DNA of 64,000 bases from Bacillota bacterium (GCA_023388995.1 JAEWFD010000025.1:1-64000); one strand, 5' to 3'; positions 26,517 through 35,857 are shown, numbered from the stretch's first letter. Numbers and translations are program-made. The notes: a model not told the origin generated them from the letters alone.

Positions 26517-27419
26517 TTATTGATTTCCTTGCAACGTATTCCAGCGTAGCAATACATCATCATTCATGGCTTGCAGTTCAGCACCGCTAAACTGGTATTT
26601 GGTGTTGCAGAAATGACAAACAATCTCACATCCGTCAGACTCTTTGATCATTTCGGTGCGATCCTGATTTGTTAATGTGTAAAGGGCATTGCTCATGCGG
26701 TCATGAGAGCAACCGCACTTATATGCCAACGGCTTTTCTTCCAGAATTTCCACTGTACCCAATCTTCCGGCAATTTGTTCCAAGCTTTCTTTTTGGTGAA
26801 TCATTTCCGAAATCGGAGGCAATCCCCGGACAATCTCTTCCACATAAGCGATATCTTCTTCCGCAGCATCCGGCAGCATTTGGATAATCAAGCCACCTGA
26901 TGCTATCACTTCGTTTTCTTCCGATACCAAACAACCGACGGAAACAACCGATGGAATCTGCTCACTTAGTGTAAAGTAATAAGCAAAGTCTTCTCCGATC
27001 TCCCCGCTAATCAGTTCAACTTGACCGCTGAATTGATTTTTGCGATTTGAACCACGGATGACTGTCAAGGAGCCTTGATTTCCGACCGCGACACCTACCG
27101 CAAGCTTTCCTGTATCATTGTATGTATATTGCACATGGGGATCTCCGACATATCCGCGGATTGTTCCGTCGCTGCGTGCATCAACCAGCATTTTTCCAAT
27201 TGGACCGCCGCCCTGAATTTCAATATTTAAATGTTCCTCTTCCCCCTTTAGCATCATCCCCATAATGGAACCTACCGACATGGTTCTGCTCAGTGCCGCT
27301 GCCGCTGTCGGCCACATATCATGAAGCCTTCTTGCTTCTTCACTTAGTCTTGTGGTATTACAAACAAAAAAGCGAAAATTATGCTCGGGATGAATCCCTC
27401 TAATTAAACGATCTGTCAT
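26517..27419 (-). CDS. hslO: Hsp33 redox-regulated chaperone
   Basis: Holdase chaperone turned on by oxidative unfolding. About 300 residues. The zinc-binding redox switch is visible at the C-terminus as CGC (KCGCSHDRM) and CHFC, the usual CxC and CxxC pairs. GAGGA abuts the first ATG at 27425, leaving no spacing, whereas ATG at 27419 is 6 nt from it, so the latter is preferred. It follows ftsH as in Bacillus, but a terminator lies between. Confidence 0.96.
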   Translation of the reverse strand: MTDRLIRGIHPEHNFRFFVCNTTRLSEEARRLHDMWPTAAAALSRTMSVGSIMGMMLKGEEEHLNIEIQGGGPIGKMLVDARSDGTIRGYVGDPHVQYTYNDTGKLAVGVAVGNQGSLTVIRGSNRKNQFSGQVELISGEIGEDFAYYFTLSEQIPSVVSVGCLVSEENEVIASGGLIIQMLPDAAEEDIAYVEEIVRGLPPISEMIHQKESLEQIAGRLGTVEILEEKPLAYKCGCSHDRMSNALYTLTNQDRTEMIKESDGCEIVCHFCNTKYQFSGAELQAMNDDVLLRWNTLQGNQ

Positions 27420-27442
27420 TTTCATTCCTCATTTCTATGTCT

Positions 27443-27466
27443 AAAAACCCCCTGATGGGGGTTTTT
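27443..27466. terminator. Bidirectional terminator between ftsH and hslO
   Basis: AAAAACCCCC pairs with GGGGGTTTTT, 10 bp perfect with a 4-nt loop. It is symmetrical, so it would work on either strand. It ends the ftsH transcript and lies only about 24 nt before the hslO start, so hslO must rely on read-through or on a promoter overlapping it. Confidence 0.88.
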
Positions 27467-27467
27467 C

Positions 27468-29360
27468 TTATTCTTCTGTTTTTTCTTCAGAAACAACTTC
27501 TGCCTCTAACACAACCTCTTTGGCTCCAATTTCAGGAAGCTTTCCGTCTTTATACAAAGACATAATTTCTTCTTGTGTCAATGTTTCCTTTTCTAATAGT
27601 GCATTGGCAATCAAGTCCAGCAAGTCGCGGTTCTCATTGATGATCTTCCTTGCATTGGCATAGCAGGAATCAATAATTTCCCGTACTGCTTTATCAATTT
27701 CAAACGCAATTTGTCCGGAATAATTAACGTTTTGCGTATAGTCACGTCCAAGGAATACACTTCCGCCACCTTGTTCATAATGAATGGTGCCTAATTCGCT
27801 CATCCCATAGGAAGTAACCATTGCTCTGGCAATCTTTGTAGCTTGCTCGATATCATTGCTTGCTCCGGTAGAAATCTCATTGAAGACAATTTCTTCCGCA
27901 ACACGACCACCCAGATAGCTGGTGATTTTCGCAATCAAATCTGATTTGGTATGCAGGAACTTATCATCTTTCGGTGTCATCAAGTTGTATCCGCCTGCTT
28001 GACCACGAGGAATAATCGTTACTTTTTGCACCACCATCGCATCATCTACCAGCAATCCGATCAAGGTATGCCCGGTTTCATGATATGCCACCAAGCGTTT
28101 TTCTTCTTCGTTGTATTTCTTTGACTTCTTCGCAGGACCACCCATAACACGGTCGATCGCTTCATCGATATCTTCCATATGGATGGTATCTTTGTTTTGG
28201 CGAACTGCCAAGATCGCTGATTCATTCAATACATTTTCCAAATCGGCACCGCTGAATCCCGGTGTACGTTTCGCAATATTTTCAAGTTCCACATCTGGCG
28301 CAATATTTTTATTGCGTGCATGTACTTCCAAAATTTCCTTACGTCCCTTGCGGTCTGGCAAGTTGACAGTAATCTGACGGTCAAAGCGGCCTGGGCGCAA
28401 AAGTGCAGGGTCTAATACATCTCCGCGGTTTGTTGCGGCAATGACCACAACCCCGGAGTTATCAGTAATTCCATCCATCTCGACCAGCATCTGGTTGAGT
28501 GTCTGTTCCCGTTCATCATGTCCGCCGCCTAATCCGGCACCACGCTGACGACCTACCGCATCAATTTCATCGATAAAAATCATGCTAGGTGCAGTTGCCT
28601 GAGCTTTCTTAAACATATCCCGCACACGGCTGGCACCGACACCAACAAACATTTCCACAAAGTCACTACCTGAGATCGAATAGAACGGAACATCCGCTTC
28701 TCCTGCAACTGCCTTCGCAAGCAATGTTTTCCCGGTTCCCGGAGGACCTACAAGTAAAATACCCTTTGGAATACGTGCTCCCATTTTAGAGAATTTCTTT
28801 GGATTCCGCAAGTATTCAATCAGTTCTGCCATTTCTTCTTTTTCTTCATCACAGCCGGCAACATCTTTGAAGCGAACACGAATGTCCCCTTCCAGACGGG
28901 CTCTGGATTTCCCGAATTCAAACGCTTTATTATTTCCGCCACCATTCATTTTGGAAAACATAAAGAACGCCAATACACCTAAGAATAAGAAGGGAATAAT
29001 TTGCATTGCAAGATCCAGCAAAATATTGCTTTGATACGGATCCACAATTTTAATATCCGATACTCCTTTTTCCTTTAATGCATTCAAAATTTGATCTGCT
29101 TGATCACCGGTATTTGGTATATTCGCAGAGAACCGAATTACTTGTGAGTTCTCGGTATATTCTCCTTTGATATCCAATACGGTGTTATACATGGTAATAC
29201 GAACATTTTCAACTGTCTGTTTTTCTACAGTCGTATACAATTCATTATAACCAAGTGATTTTATTCCGCTGTTCTCACTCATCATGAAGATGGTGGAAAT
29301 CGCAAACAACACAATTAAATATGGCAATAAATTAACAATCCAATTTCTTGAATTTTTCAC
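27468..29360 (-). CDS. ftsH: ATP-dependent zinc metalloprotease FtsH
   Basis: Membrane AAA+ protease that degrades membrane and regulatory proteins. 630 residues with two N-terminal membrane helices (about 8-26 and 110-130) around an extracytoplasmic domain, then the AAA module with Walker A GPPGTGKT, Walker B MIFIDEIDAVG and the SRH (ATNRGDVLDPALLRPGRFDR), and the peptidase with HETGH. The C-terminus is acidic. It starts at GTG 29360, 9 nt after AAAGGAG. It follows hpt by 18 nt. Confidence 0.97.
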   Translation of the reverse strand: MKNSRNWIVNLLPYLIVLFAISTIFMMSENSGIKSLGYNELYTTVEKQTVENVRITMYNTVLDIKGEYTENSQVIRFSANIPNTGDQADQILNALKEKGVSDIKIVDPYQSNILLDLAMQIIPFLFLGVLAFFMFSKMNGGGNNKAFEFGKSRARLEGDIRVRFKDVAGCDEEKEEMAELIEYLRNPKKFSKMGARIPKGILLVGPPGTGKTLLAKAVAGEADVPFYSISGSDFVEMFVGVGASRVRDMFKKAQATAPSMIFIDEIDAVGRQRGAGLGGGHDEREQTLNQMLVEMDGITDNSGVVVIAATNRGDVLDPALLRPGRFDRQITVNLPDRKGRKEILEVHARNKNIAPDVELENIAKRTPGFSGADLENVLNESAILAVRQNKDTIHMEDIDEAIDRVMGGPAKKSKKYNEEEKRLVAYHETGHTLIGLLVDDAMVVQKVTIIPRGQAGGYNLMTPKDDKFLHTKSDLIAKITSYLGGRVAEEIVFNEISTGASNDIEQATKIARAMVTSYGMSELGTIHYEQGGGSVFLGRDYTQNVNYSGQIAFEIDKAVREIIDSCYANARKIINENRDLLDLIANALLEKETLTQEEIMSLYKDGKLPEIGAKEVVLEAEVVSEEKTEE

Positions 29361-29378
29361 TGTTCCATACTCCTTTCT

Positions 29379-29921
29379 TTACAAATAGCACTCTTCCTTT
29401 AATACACCGACATATGGCAAATTACGATATTTTTCATTGAAATCCAGTCCGAAGCCGATTACAAATTCATTTGGCACCTCAAACCCGATATATCGTACTT
29501 CCACCGGAGTCACCCGACGGGATGGCTTATCCAGCAAGGATACGACATCGACGCGTTTTGCTCCTTTGTACTTCAACAATTTCATCACACTGTCCAATGT
29601 TTTTCCTGTATCGATAATATCTTCTACAATCAGAATATTGGCATTTTTAATCGGTCGGTCCAAGTCCTTCAAAACCCGAACTTCACCAACAGATTCTGTT
29701 CCATCATAACTGGAGACATCCATAAAATCAAGTTCTACCGGCAGATCAATGTGCTTCATTAACTCACATAAAAAAGGAACCGAACCTTTCAGCAGTGCTA
29801 CCAAAATCGGCAGATCACCTTCTCGTTCATAATCCTTTGTAATTTGTTTTCCTAATTCTTCACAACGCCGCACAATTTGTTCTTGTGTAATTAATATTTT
29901 CTTTACATCTTGCTCCAACAT
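29379..29921 (-). CDS. hpt: Hypoxanthine phosphoribosyltransferase
   Basis: Salvages hypoxanthine/guanine with PRPP to IMP/GMP, complementing the de novo pathway at the left of the window. 180 residues. The PRPP-binding motif ILIVEDIIDTGKTLDSV lies near residue 95-111. ATG at 29921 is 8 nt from GGAGGT; the ATG at 29927 is only 2 nt away, so the former is preferred. It lies between tilS and ftsH as in Bacillus. Confidence 0.96.
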   Translation of the reverse strand: MLEQDVKKILITQEQIVRRCEELGKQITKDYEREGDLPILVALLKGSVPFLCELMKHIDLPVELDFMDVSSYDGTESVGEVRVLKDLDRPIKNANILIVEDIIDTGKTLDSVMKLLKYKGAKRVDVVSLLDKPSRRVTPVEVRYIGFEVPNEFVIGFGLDFNEKYRNLPYVGVLKEECYL

Positions 29922-29952
29922 GAACATCTACCTCCAAATAAATATAACACTA

Positions 29953-31185
29953 TTATTTTAGCACAAACAAAGTAGGAGTGCTAGAGAAATATTTACGATT
30001 GCTGCCAATTCCGCATACAAAGATAATCTCGCCGGATGCATTTAAGACCACCGGCCATATTTTTCGCTGGCGCACTGGAATTTTTCGATCAGCAAAATAG
30101 CGGTTTACTTTCTTATGACCAAAATCCAGCAGGATGGCATCACCTGGCATGGCGTTGCGAATGGTAAGCGGAAAATCTTGCTTCGACAATGTAATTCCAT
30201 CTCTTAGGTTTCCCTGCAAGCGGATCTTAAACCAAGGTGTATCAAGTTCTTTTGCTTCTTCCAAGGTATAAAAATATGGCTCATCTTTGATACCTTGGAG
30301 AAAACACAGTTTGTCATACTCTTTTCGTATTTCGCTGCCATCTGAAAGTGAAACAAATTTATGGCTGCCGCTGCTCTTGGCTAGTTCCAATATCATTTGC
30401 AGCTGCTTGTTTGTCATATGATGCACGTCTGGTGTCAGCATATGCAGCCACCTGCGAAGAAGCAGTTTCGGCTCATTGCTTTGCATGAAAACTGCGAGAG
30501 ACAATTCCTCTTTGTATTGTAATTGACGCAATAATAAATCACAAGTATCTTGCTTCTTTTTCAAACTCTCATTCTCTGTGTCAATTTGCAGTTTCAACGC
30601 TAGTTTTTCTTCTTTGGAATAATATGTTAACTGCTGATTGCGAATACGATTGCGAGCATATTGATCCGAACTGTTACTTTCATCTTCCCCATAAGGAATT
30701 TGTGCTTGATGGCAATACTCCCGCAAGTCTTCTTTCCAAAAGGATAGCATCGGTCTTAGTATGACCATTCCATGGAAGTATGTGGATTCTTGGATTCCAT
30801 AATAATCCACTTCCCGCTTCTGCTGTTTTCGCAGCAAGGCAGTTTCCAAAAAATCATCTAGATGATGTGCGGTGAAAACACCTTGCGCATGATACCGGCG
30901 GTATAATTCTTCAAAAAAGGTATACCGAAAGGTACGTGCAGCCGCCTGAAAGTTTCCCCCGGCAATTTGCTTAGGTGCTGTTCTGACATGTAAAGGGATT
31001 CCTCTGGCAATGCAAAAAGAGCGGACAATCTCTTCTTCCTGATCGCTGTTTGCCCGCTTTTTATAGTTAACATGTCCGACTACAAGATGAACTCCTGCTT
31101 GATATGCCATATGAAGCATTGCCATGGAGTCCGGTCCTCCGGAGATTGCGGCTATATAGGTACCTGTTTGATATTGATTCCACAT
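29953..31185 (-). CDS. tilS: tRNA(Ile)-lysidine synthetase
   Basis: Makes lysidine at the wobble base of the AUA-reading tRNA-Ile. 410 residues: N-type ATP pyrophosphatase domain with the P-loop SGGPDSMAML (about 15-24) and VFTAHHLDDFLETALLRKQQ; C-terminal TilS-C features (VNRYFADRKIPVRQRKIWPVVLNASGEI). GGAGG precedes the ATG. It sits 27 nt after spoIIE, in the conserved spoIIE-tilS-hpt-ftsH order. Confidence 0.95.
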   Translation of the reverse strand: MWNQYQTGTYIAAISGGPDSMAMLHMAYQAGVHLVVGHVNYKKRANSDQEEEIVRSFCIARGIPLHVRTAPKQIAGGNFQAAARTFRYTFFEELYRRYHAQGVFTAHHLDDFLETALLRKQQKREVDYYGIQESTYFHGMVILRPMLSFWKEDLREYCHQAQIPYGEDESNSSDQYARNRIRNQQLTYYSKEEKLALKLQIDTENESLKKKQDTCDLLLRQLQYKEELSLAVFMQSNEPKLLLRRWLHMLTPDVHHMTNKQLQMILELAKSSGSHKFVSLSDGSEIRKEYDKLCFLQGIKDEPYFYTLEEAKELDTPWFKIRLQGNLRDGITLSKQDFPLTIRNAMPGDAILLDFGHKKVNRYFADRKIPVRQRKIWPVVLNASGEIIFVCGIGSNRKYFSSTPTLFVLK

Positions 31186-31212
31186 AAATCCTCCACTGCC
31201 ATTGTATCATAC

Positions 31213-33096
31213 TCAAGATATGGATTCCATGCAAATCAACATCATGCTGATGTCATCATCAATTGGCTGAGCAAGCCGTTTGGCATACAATTCGCGCAGC
31301 ATGCCCGAGCAGCTTTTCTGCTTGCTTTCCTTGATCCATGCCTGCAGCTGTTCATGATCTGCTCCGTCGCTAACAAGCAGGATGCGATCTTCTTTTTTAA
31401 GAGACATTCGATAGTATTCCGGATTAATGCGTTCCACGATGCCAATCGGCAAAGAGCTGCTGCTGAATGCATATACCTCATGATCTCTGAGCAGGTAAGT
31501 TTGAATACTGCCCGATTTATAAAGCAGCGCCTCTTTTTTAAACCGGTCAATACAAAGAACATCCAAAGTGGCATAGCGTTCTTCATTCTGCAAAAGTGCC
31601 ATTTGATTCACCAATTTAATCGCTTGTTTTACTCCGATATTTGCATCAATGAATCGTTCCATTAAAGAAAGCACTAGCGTACTTTGTTCACGTGCCAATA
31701 ATCCGCTGCCCATACCGTCGCTCATCATAAACGTCATATATTGACCATGTACTTTCGCCTGCATTGCATCGCCGCATTCCTGATCAACCGCTTTTTGCAC
31801 TGCATCATAGATCATGGAAAGTCCTTTTTCACTCGCCAGTTCAATGCGGTGATAGCCTTCAAAGAATCCTGCTTTCTGGTAGTTCACCACATGCAAATCC
31901 ATTCCCAGCGCTTTTGCAAGGATAGGAAGGACCATGGAGTCCAGCTCACTGGTATGCATGTTGGCAATCTGCAATTTAAGTATCAATAATTCAAATTGCT
32001 GGACTTGAACTTTTGTTACGCGAAATGAATATGACTCCAAGGCTTCGCGAATCACCGCGGAAAGGTCCTGCTCTTTTTGATGAAAACGAAGTTGTTCCTC
32101 ACTATAGGAAAAGGCTTTTGCTATACTCTCCAGCGCCTTCATTTGCGGATTCAGTTTTGCCAGCCCTTCAAAGATATGAGCAAATTGCAGCAGCAAGTTG
32201 CTGCTCTGCTGATATTTATCCGAAACTTGTTCCAATTCATGATTTTGTTCTTTAGGCACCAGCCACATGAATGTTGTTGGCAGCAATGCGTAGCATATAA
32301 TCACCATCGTTTGCGACGCAAAGGGAAACCAGTTGGGTGCCAGCAGCAAGTGCTGCCAATGAATATGCAGAATCGGGATCGCAATCATCGCATAAAGGAT
32401 CATCCGCTTCCATACCGCTTGCCGTTTCATGCAAAGTACAAGTAATAACGGAACGATAGTAACCGGCAGTAAAATTGTTTTAAAAAATATGATGTAACTA
32501 AGCAAAATCGTAAATAAACTCTTTCGCTCATCCAGTATCCCTATTAAATACAGCAAGAAAGCATGAATCAAGGTGATGGCTGCAGCCTCATGCAACGCTG
32601 CTTTGGAAACCGTGATAATCGCCAGCAGTGTGATGAGAATACCTAAATAGTATAAAACTGCTTGATCCTGAAAGAATTCCTGAGCCAAAATCTGATAGCC
32701 TATGTATTGCAATACCAACATTCCTGCTATGAAGTCATAAGGTTGTTTCTGATATATTCCGTAAAAAAAACACATGAGTATACTTGCAACGATAACAAGC
32801 CCCGTTTTTTGCTGTTTTCCCAGACAAGCCAGCTGCATGAAAACATTCCAGCCCAAAACCAAACCCAAAAGCCAGCCTGCCTGCCATCCAAAACGCAGGC
32901 TGCCAAGCAGATATCCGGCCAAAACCCAGTATTTTGTCTGGTCTTCCCGCAAATAAAAATAATACAGGCAAGGTAATATCAAATACCAGCCACTTGGTAT
33001 CAAGCCTAATAATAAGGAACCGATAAAAAGCGGGATCGAATGATTCCAAGTAAGCTCCGGTTTATATTGTTTTGTTCGAATCAGATCTAAGCGCAT
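31213..33096 (-). CDS. spoIIE: Stage II sporulation protein E, PP2C-type phosphatase
   Basis: Membrane phosphatase that dephosphorylates SpoIIAA to activate sigma-F in the forespore. 627 residues, somewhat shorter than the ~827 of B. subtilis. The N-terminal ~290 residues hold about ten hydrophobic segments, then a helical linker, then the PP2C/SpoIIE domain with MMSDGMGSGLLAREQSTLVLSLM-like motif (kept in pieces: SDGMGSG near 465), SSSLPIGIV, and VSDGADHEQ. Position before tilS supports the name. It indicates a sporulating lineage. Confidence 0.92.
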   Translation of the reverse strand: MRLDLIRTKQYKPELTWNHSIPLFIGSLLLGLIPSGWYLILPCLYYFYLREDQTKYWVLAGYLLGSLRFGWQAGWLLGLVLGWNVFMQLACLGKQQKTGLVIVASILMCFFYGIYQKQPYDFIAGMLVLQYIGYQILAQEFFQDQAVLYYLGILITLLAIITVSKAALHEAAAITLIHAFLLYLIGILDERKSLFTILLSYIIFFKTILLPVTIVPLLLVLCMKRQAVWKRMILYAMIAIPILHIHWQHLLLAPNWFPFASQTMVIICYALLPTTFMWLVPKEQNHELEQVSDKYQQSSNLLLQFAHIFEGLAKLNPQMKALESIAKAFSYSEEQLRFHQKEQDLSAVIREALESYSFRVTKVQVQQFELLILKLQIANMHTSELDSMVLPILAKALGMDLHVVNYQKAGFFEGYHRIELASEKGLSMIYDAVQKAVDQECGDAMQAKVHGQYMTFMMSDGMGSGLLAREQSTLVLSLMERFIDANIGVKQAIKLVNQMALLQNEERYATLDVLCIDRFKKEALLYKSGSIQTYLLRDHEVYAFSSSSLPIGIVERINPEYYRMSLKKEDRILLVSDGADHEQLQAWIKESKQKSCSGMLRELYAKRLAQPIDDDISMMLICMESIS

Positions 33097-33116
33097 AAAG
33101 AAAACCTCCCTGATTC

Positions 33117-33159
33117 ATTGTAGAGAGTAAAATCAGGGAAGATTGTCATGCTTTGTCAT
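33117..33159 (-). promoter_or_regulatory. spoIIE promoter with 21-bp spacer and tandem 0A-box-like sites
   Basis: On the minus strand ATGACA (33144-33149) and TACAAT (33117-33122) are separated by 21 bp, the unusual spacing known for the Spo0A-activated sigma-A promoter of B. subtilis spoIIE. ATGACAA occurs twice exactly 10 bp apart (33143-33149 and 33153-33159), overlapping the -35; each resembles the 0A box TGTCGAA at 5 of 7 positions. An inverted repeat CCCTGATT/AATCAGGG (33108-33115, 33131-33138) brackets the -10. Confidence 0.6.
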
Positions 33160-33170
33160 ACTTGTTAAAT

Positions 33171-33761
33171 CTACCATTCACCGTTTAAAAATAAACACTC
33201 AACCAATCTTCTCATTACATCTTTAAATAATGGATCTTTTGGTGGTATATGGGCTTTCTTGGCTATAATCCGTGCCGTATTAATATATTTCGCATCATTC
33301 AAAAACAAGACAGATGGTTTATTCAGACCCATGACCAAACCAATGCGCATTAAATGTTTTTTCCCGTCCGGGCAATATACTTCATCATAGGCTTGCGAAT
33401 AGCTGGCTGTATTACTTGTCATCGGAATAACGAAGGCTTTGCCGTTGCACTTTGAAACAACGAGGCCAAAATGCTGGTAGCCAGCTTCATATACAAACGC
33501 CTTACCAAAATCAATAAAGCAAATATCACCAATTTCAACTTTAATTCCCAATGTTTCACTGGACTTCATTTGGGAACGATCCATCCAATTTTGCTCGCTG
33601 ATCAATCTTGCAGATGCTTCTTTCACACTTAGGTGATTGATTTCTCCTTCGACGAATTTCATATAATTTTGCCATTGTTTTGTACAAGCATTGGAATGCA
33701 GTGCCAGGGAATTTGATCGTAGTTCCTGACATTCTTTATTTAATTTCATAATATCAATCAT
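33171..33761 (-). CDS. PemK/MazF-like toxin-fold protein
   Basis: 196 residues. Residues 75-190 resemble the PemK/MazF ribonuclease fold: GDICFIDFGKA, HFGLVVSKCNGKAFVIPMTS and IGLVMGLNKPSVLFLNDAKYI. Residues 1-70 are a helical, charged extension not usual for MazF. No antitoxin gene is visible on either side, so it may be solitary or carry its regulator in the N-terminus. AGGAGG lies 7 nt before the ATG. It reads towards spoIIE with about 75 nt between. Confidence 0.65.
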   Translation of the reverse strand: MIDIMKLNKECQELRSNSLALHSNACTKQWQNYMKFVEGEINHLSVKEASARLISEQNWMDRSQMKSSETLGIKVEIGDICFIDFGKAFVYEAGYQHFGLVVSKCNGKAFVIPMTSNTASYSQAYDEVYCPDGKKHLMRIGLVMGLNKPSVLFLNDAKYINTARIIAKKAHIPPKDPLFKDVMRRLVECLFLNGEW

Positions 33762-33858
33762 GATGTCCCTCCTAGTCGTATTATTATCTTCAATATCATT
33801 TTGCCCTATTTCTGTTGATTTATTTCATTTTTGTGTTATTTTATGAGAGGTGATGCAT

Positions 33859-34626
33859 ATGATGGTGTTTTTTGTTTGTTTTATGGTGTTTGCGGCGGGA
33901 TTTGTCGATTCCATTGCCGGAGGCGGAGGCTTGATCTCCTTGCCTGCTTATTTAATGACTGGTTATCCCATCCATCAAATGCTGGGTACGAATAAAACTT
34001 CCTCTACATGCGGAACTTTAGTTTCGACCATTCAATATTTCAAGCATGGGCAGATTCACTTGCCATCGGCATTGCTGAGTGCTGCCTTTGCTCTGATCGG
34101 CTCTTATTTAGGTGCCAGTGTCTCTTTGCTTTTTGATTCCCGCTCCTTAAAGCTTATTGTTGTAATTCTTTTGCCTTTAGTCAGCCTAATCCTGACTAGA
34201 TCGCTCCAATATAAAAAAAAGAAGGCTCAGACAGCTGCTGCCAAGACAGATTTCACCATTACCAAGCAAGTACTGGCCGCATGTGCTCTTCTTGGATTTG
34301 GAATCGGTTTCTATGATGGTATGCTTGGTCCGGGAACAGGTACTTTTCTTATCATTGGATACAGTGCTCTTGGCTTCTCTTTAACAACAGCTAGCGGCAA
34401 TGCAAAGGTCGTGAATCTTTGCAGCAATATCGCAGCCTTTATCCGTTTCTTTCTCAGCGGCAATATTATATGGCCACTCGCACTTCCGGCAGCCGTCTGC
34501 GGCATTGCCGGCAATTTCCTTGGTTCTCGCTTAGCCATCAAAAAAGGAGAGCAGATTATCCGCCCTCTGGTATATGGTATGGTACTTATTGTTTTCATTA
34601 CTTTTATATCTGATTTATTCTTCTAA
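33859..34626 (+). CDS. TSUP-family (TauE/SafE) membrane transporter
   Basis: About 255 residues with eight hydrophobic segments. The repeated TSUP features are visible: GFVDSIAGGGGLISLPAYL near the N-terminus and GIGFYDGMLGPGTGTFLII in the second half. Members export or import sulfur oxyanions or related organic anions; the substrate here is unknown. ATG at 33859 is 8 nt from GAGG; a GTG at 33850 overlaps that site. It is monocistronic, with its own terminator. Confidence 0.88.
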   Translation: MMVFFVCFMVFAAGFVDSIAGGGGLISLPAYLMTGYPIHQMLGTNKTSSTCGTLVSTIQYFKHGQIHLPSALLSAAFALIGSYLGASVSLLFDSRSLKLIVVILLPLVSLILTRSLQYKKKKAQTAAAKTDFTITKQVLAACALLGFGIGFYDGMLGPGTGTFLIIGYSALGFSLTTASGNAKVVNLCSNIAAFIRFFLSGNIIWPLALPAAVCGIAGNFLGSRLAIKKGEQIIRPLVYGMVLIVFITFISDLFF

Positions 34627-34636
34627 TAGAACTAAG

Positions 34637-34657
34637 CCGCAATAATTGCGGTTTTTT
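34637..34657 (+). terminator. Terminator of the TSUP gene
   Basis: CCGCA-ATAAT-TGCGG followed by six T, about 10 nt after the stop. The sequence from here to 34892 shows no gene. Confidence 0.85.
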
Positions 34658-34892
34658 GATCTCACAAATACTATTTTTCTTGCAATTTCGTAAATTATGA
34701 AAATTTCAATACTCTGCAGCGAGCAAACAATCCGCTAAATTTCGTGTTCTACCCAACAGGTATGAGCATTGATATCTTTATTTCTATAACCCATCTGCTA
34801 CAGAAAAAATATAGTTTCAGTATAAAGTTGTATTCTTTTCTCTCGTCATATTTTCTCTGAGCTTGCCATACAATGCAATACAGGAGGTCATT

Positions 34893-35141
34893 ATGGATTG
34901 TCCATCATGTGGTTCAGCAAGTGTTAAAGGGTGCATTCTAGGAGATCGCTATCATTTGAAATGGTTACCTGAAAGTCGCAATGTGCTTTCCAAGGTTTGG
35001 GCAGAAGGAGGTATTCGTGTCAGTGAACCTCGCGGTCCTTTAGGCCTTGGAAGACCAGCAATGGTCACGTATTACTGTGAAGATTGCAAGCTCATGTTTC
35101 TTTATACTGAAGAAGCAAGAATAAATCACGAAGGCACCTAG
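34893..35141 (+). CDS. Small zinc-ribbon protein (DUF6487-like)
   Basis: 82 residues with two zinc-knuckle cysteine pairs, MDCPSCGS at the N-terminus and CEDCKLMF near the C-terminus, flanking a basic middle part with WLPESRN. This matches the general pattern of DUF6487-type small zinc ribbons; function unknown. AGGAGG lies 5 nt before ATG 34893, so the upstream in-frame ATG is rejected. The TAG stop lies in the loop of the terminator. Confidence 0.7.
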   Translation: MDCPSCGSASVKGCILGDRYHLKWLPESRNVLSKVWAEGGIRVSEPRGPLGLGRPAMVTYYCEDCKLMFLYTEEARINHEGT

Positions 35142-35151
35142 GGTGCTTTTT
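35134..35151 (+). terminator. Terminator overlapping the zinc-ribbon stop codon
   Basis: GCACC-TAG-GGTGC followed by five T. The three-base loop is the stop codon itself, so a terminating ribosome would cover the stem. Confidence 0.75.
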
Positions 35152-35195
35152 CCTTTCATAAAAAATCCCAGACCATATTATCTACGATAACTCAC

Positions 35196-35660
35196 TTATA
35201 ATTCATACTTAAAGCGAATCGCTGCCAAAAGTCCCTGGCACCCCTCAGATACATCGCTGAAAGTTATTTCATAGTTATTTGTATACCATGGATCAGCAAC
35301 ATCTTTCTGCTCCTTTGCAAACTCCATTAACTTAACGACTTTTGAACGATCAGACTCAGGAAACTGCCGTTCTATATTACGGCGGTTCATTTCATCCATA
35401 ATCACAATATAATCATACGTTTCCAAATCTTCCTTGGTAATTTGCATTGCTGAGCGAGGTTGAAATGCAATTCCCTTTTTTCGCAAAATAGCTTTGGTCT
35501 GCGGATGGGTATCTGCACCTATTTCTTCCCTGCTTGTTCCTGCAGACGCAATATGAAACTTGTTATCCAGCCCCGCTTTTCGCACAAGATCTTTCATCAA
35601 AAATTCTGCCATGGTCGATCTGCAAATATTACCATGACATACAAATAGTACTTTTATCAT
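35196..35660 (-). CDS. Low-molecular-weight protein-tyrosine phosphatase
   Basis: About 154 residues. The P-loop CHGNICRS starts the protein (nucleophile Cys near residue 8) and the general acid lies in DPWY near 118. Such enzymes dephosphorylate tyrosine or arginine on proteins; the target is unknown. The start at 35660 has AGGAG upstream and gives the family N-terminus MIKVLFVCHG; the earlier in-frame ATG is rejected. Confidence 0.94.
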   Translation of the reverse strand: MIKVLFVCHGNICRSTMAEFLMKDLVRKAGLDNKFHIASAGTSREEIGADTHPQTKAILRKKGIAFQPRSAMQITKEDLETYDYIVIMDEMNRRNIERQFPESDRSKVVKLMEFAKEQKDVADPWYTNNYEITFSDVSEGCQGLLAAIRFKYEL

Positions 35661-35857
35661 CTTTTTGCTCCTTACTATATTTCTTTTCTCTCTTATTACC
35701 ATACCAACCAGACTTTTACATGGTGACGAAAAATATGGTATGATACCTATAACTCGATAGATTCCTAGCGGATCTCTTTCCTATGTATCAGTAATGACTC
35801 CGTCAATTACATGATTTTTTACTAAGAAAGCAAAGTCGATATGGGAGAGCTGCTAGC

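Noticed and set aside
25886..26590. 234-codon plus-strand frame opposite dusB
   Set aside because: Antisense to dusB, rich in His/Phe/Cys as shadows usually are, with no ribosome binding site or family match.
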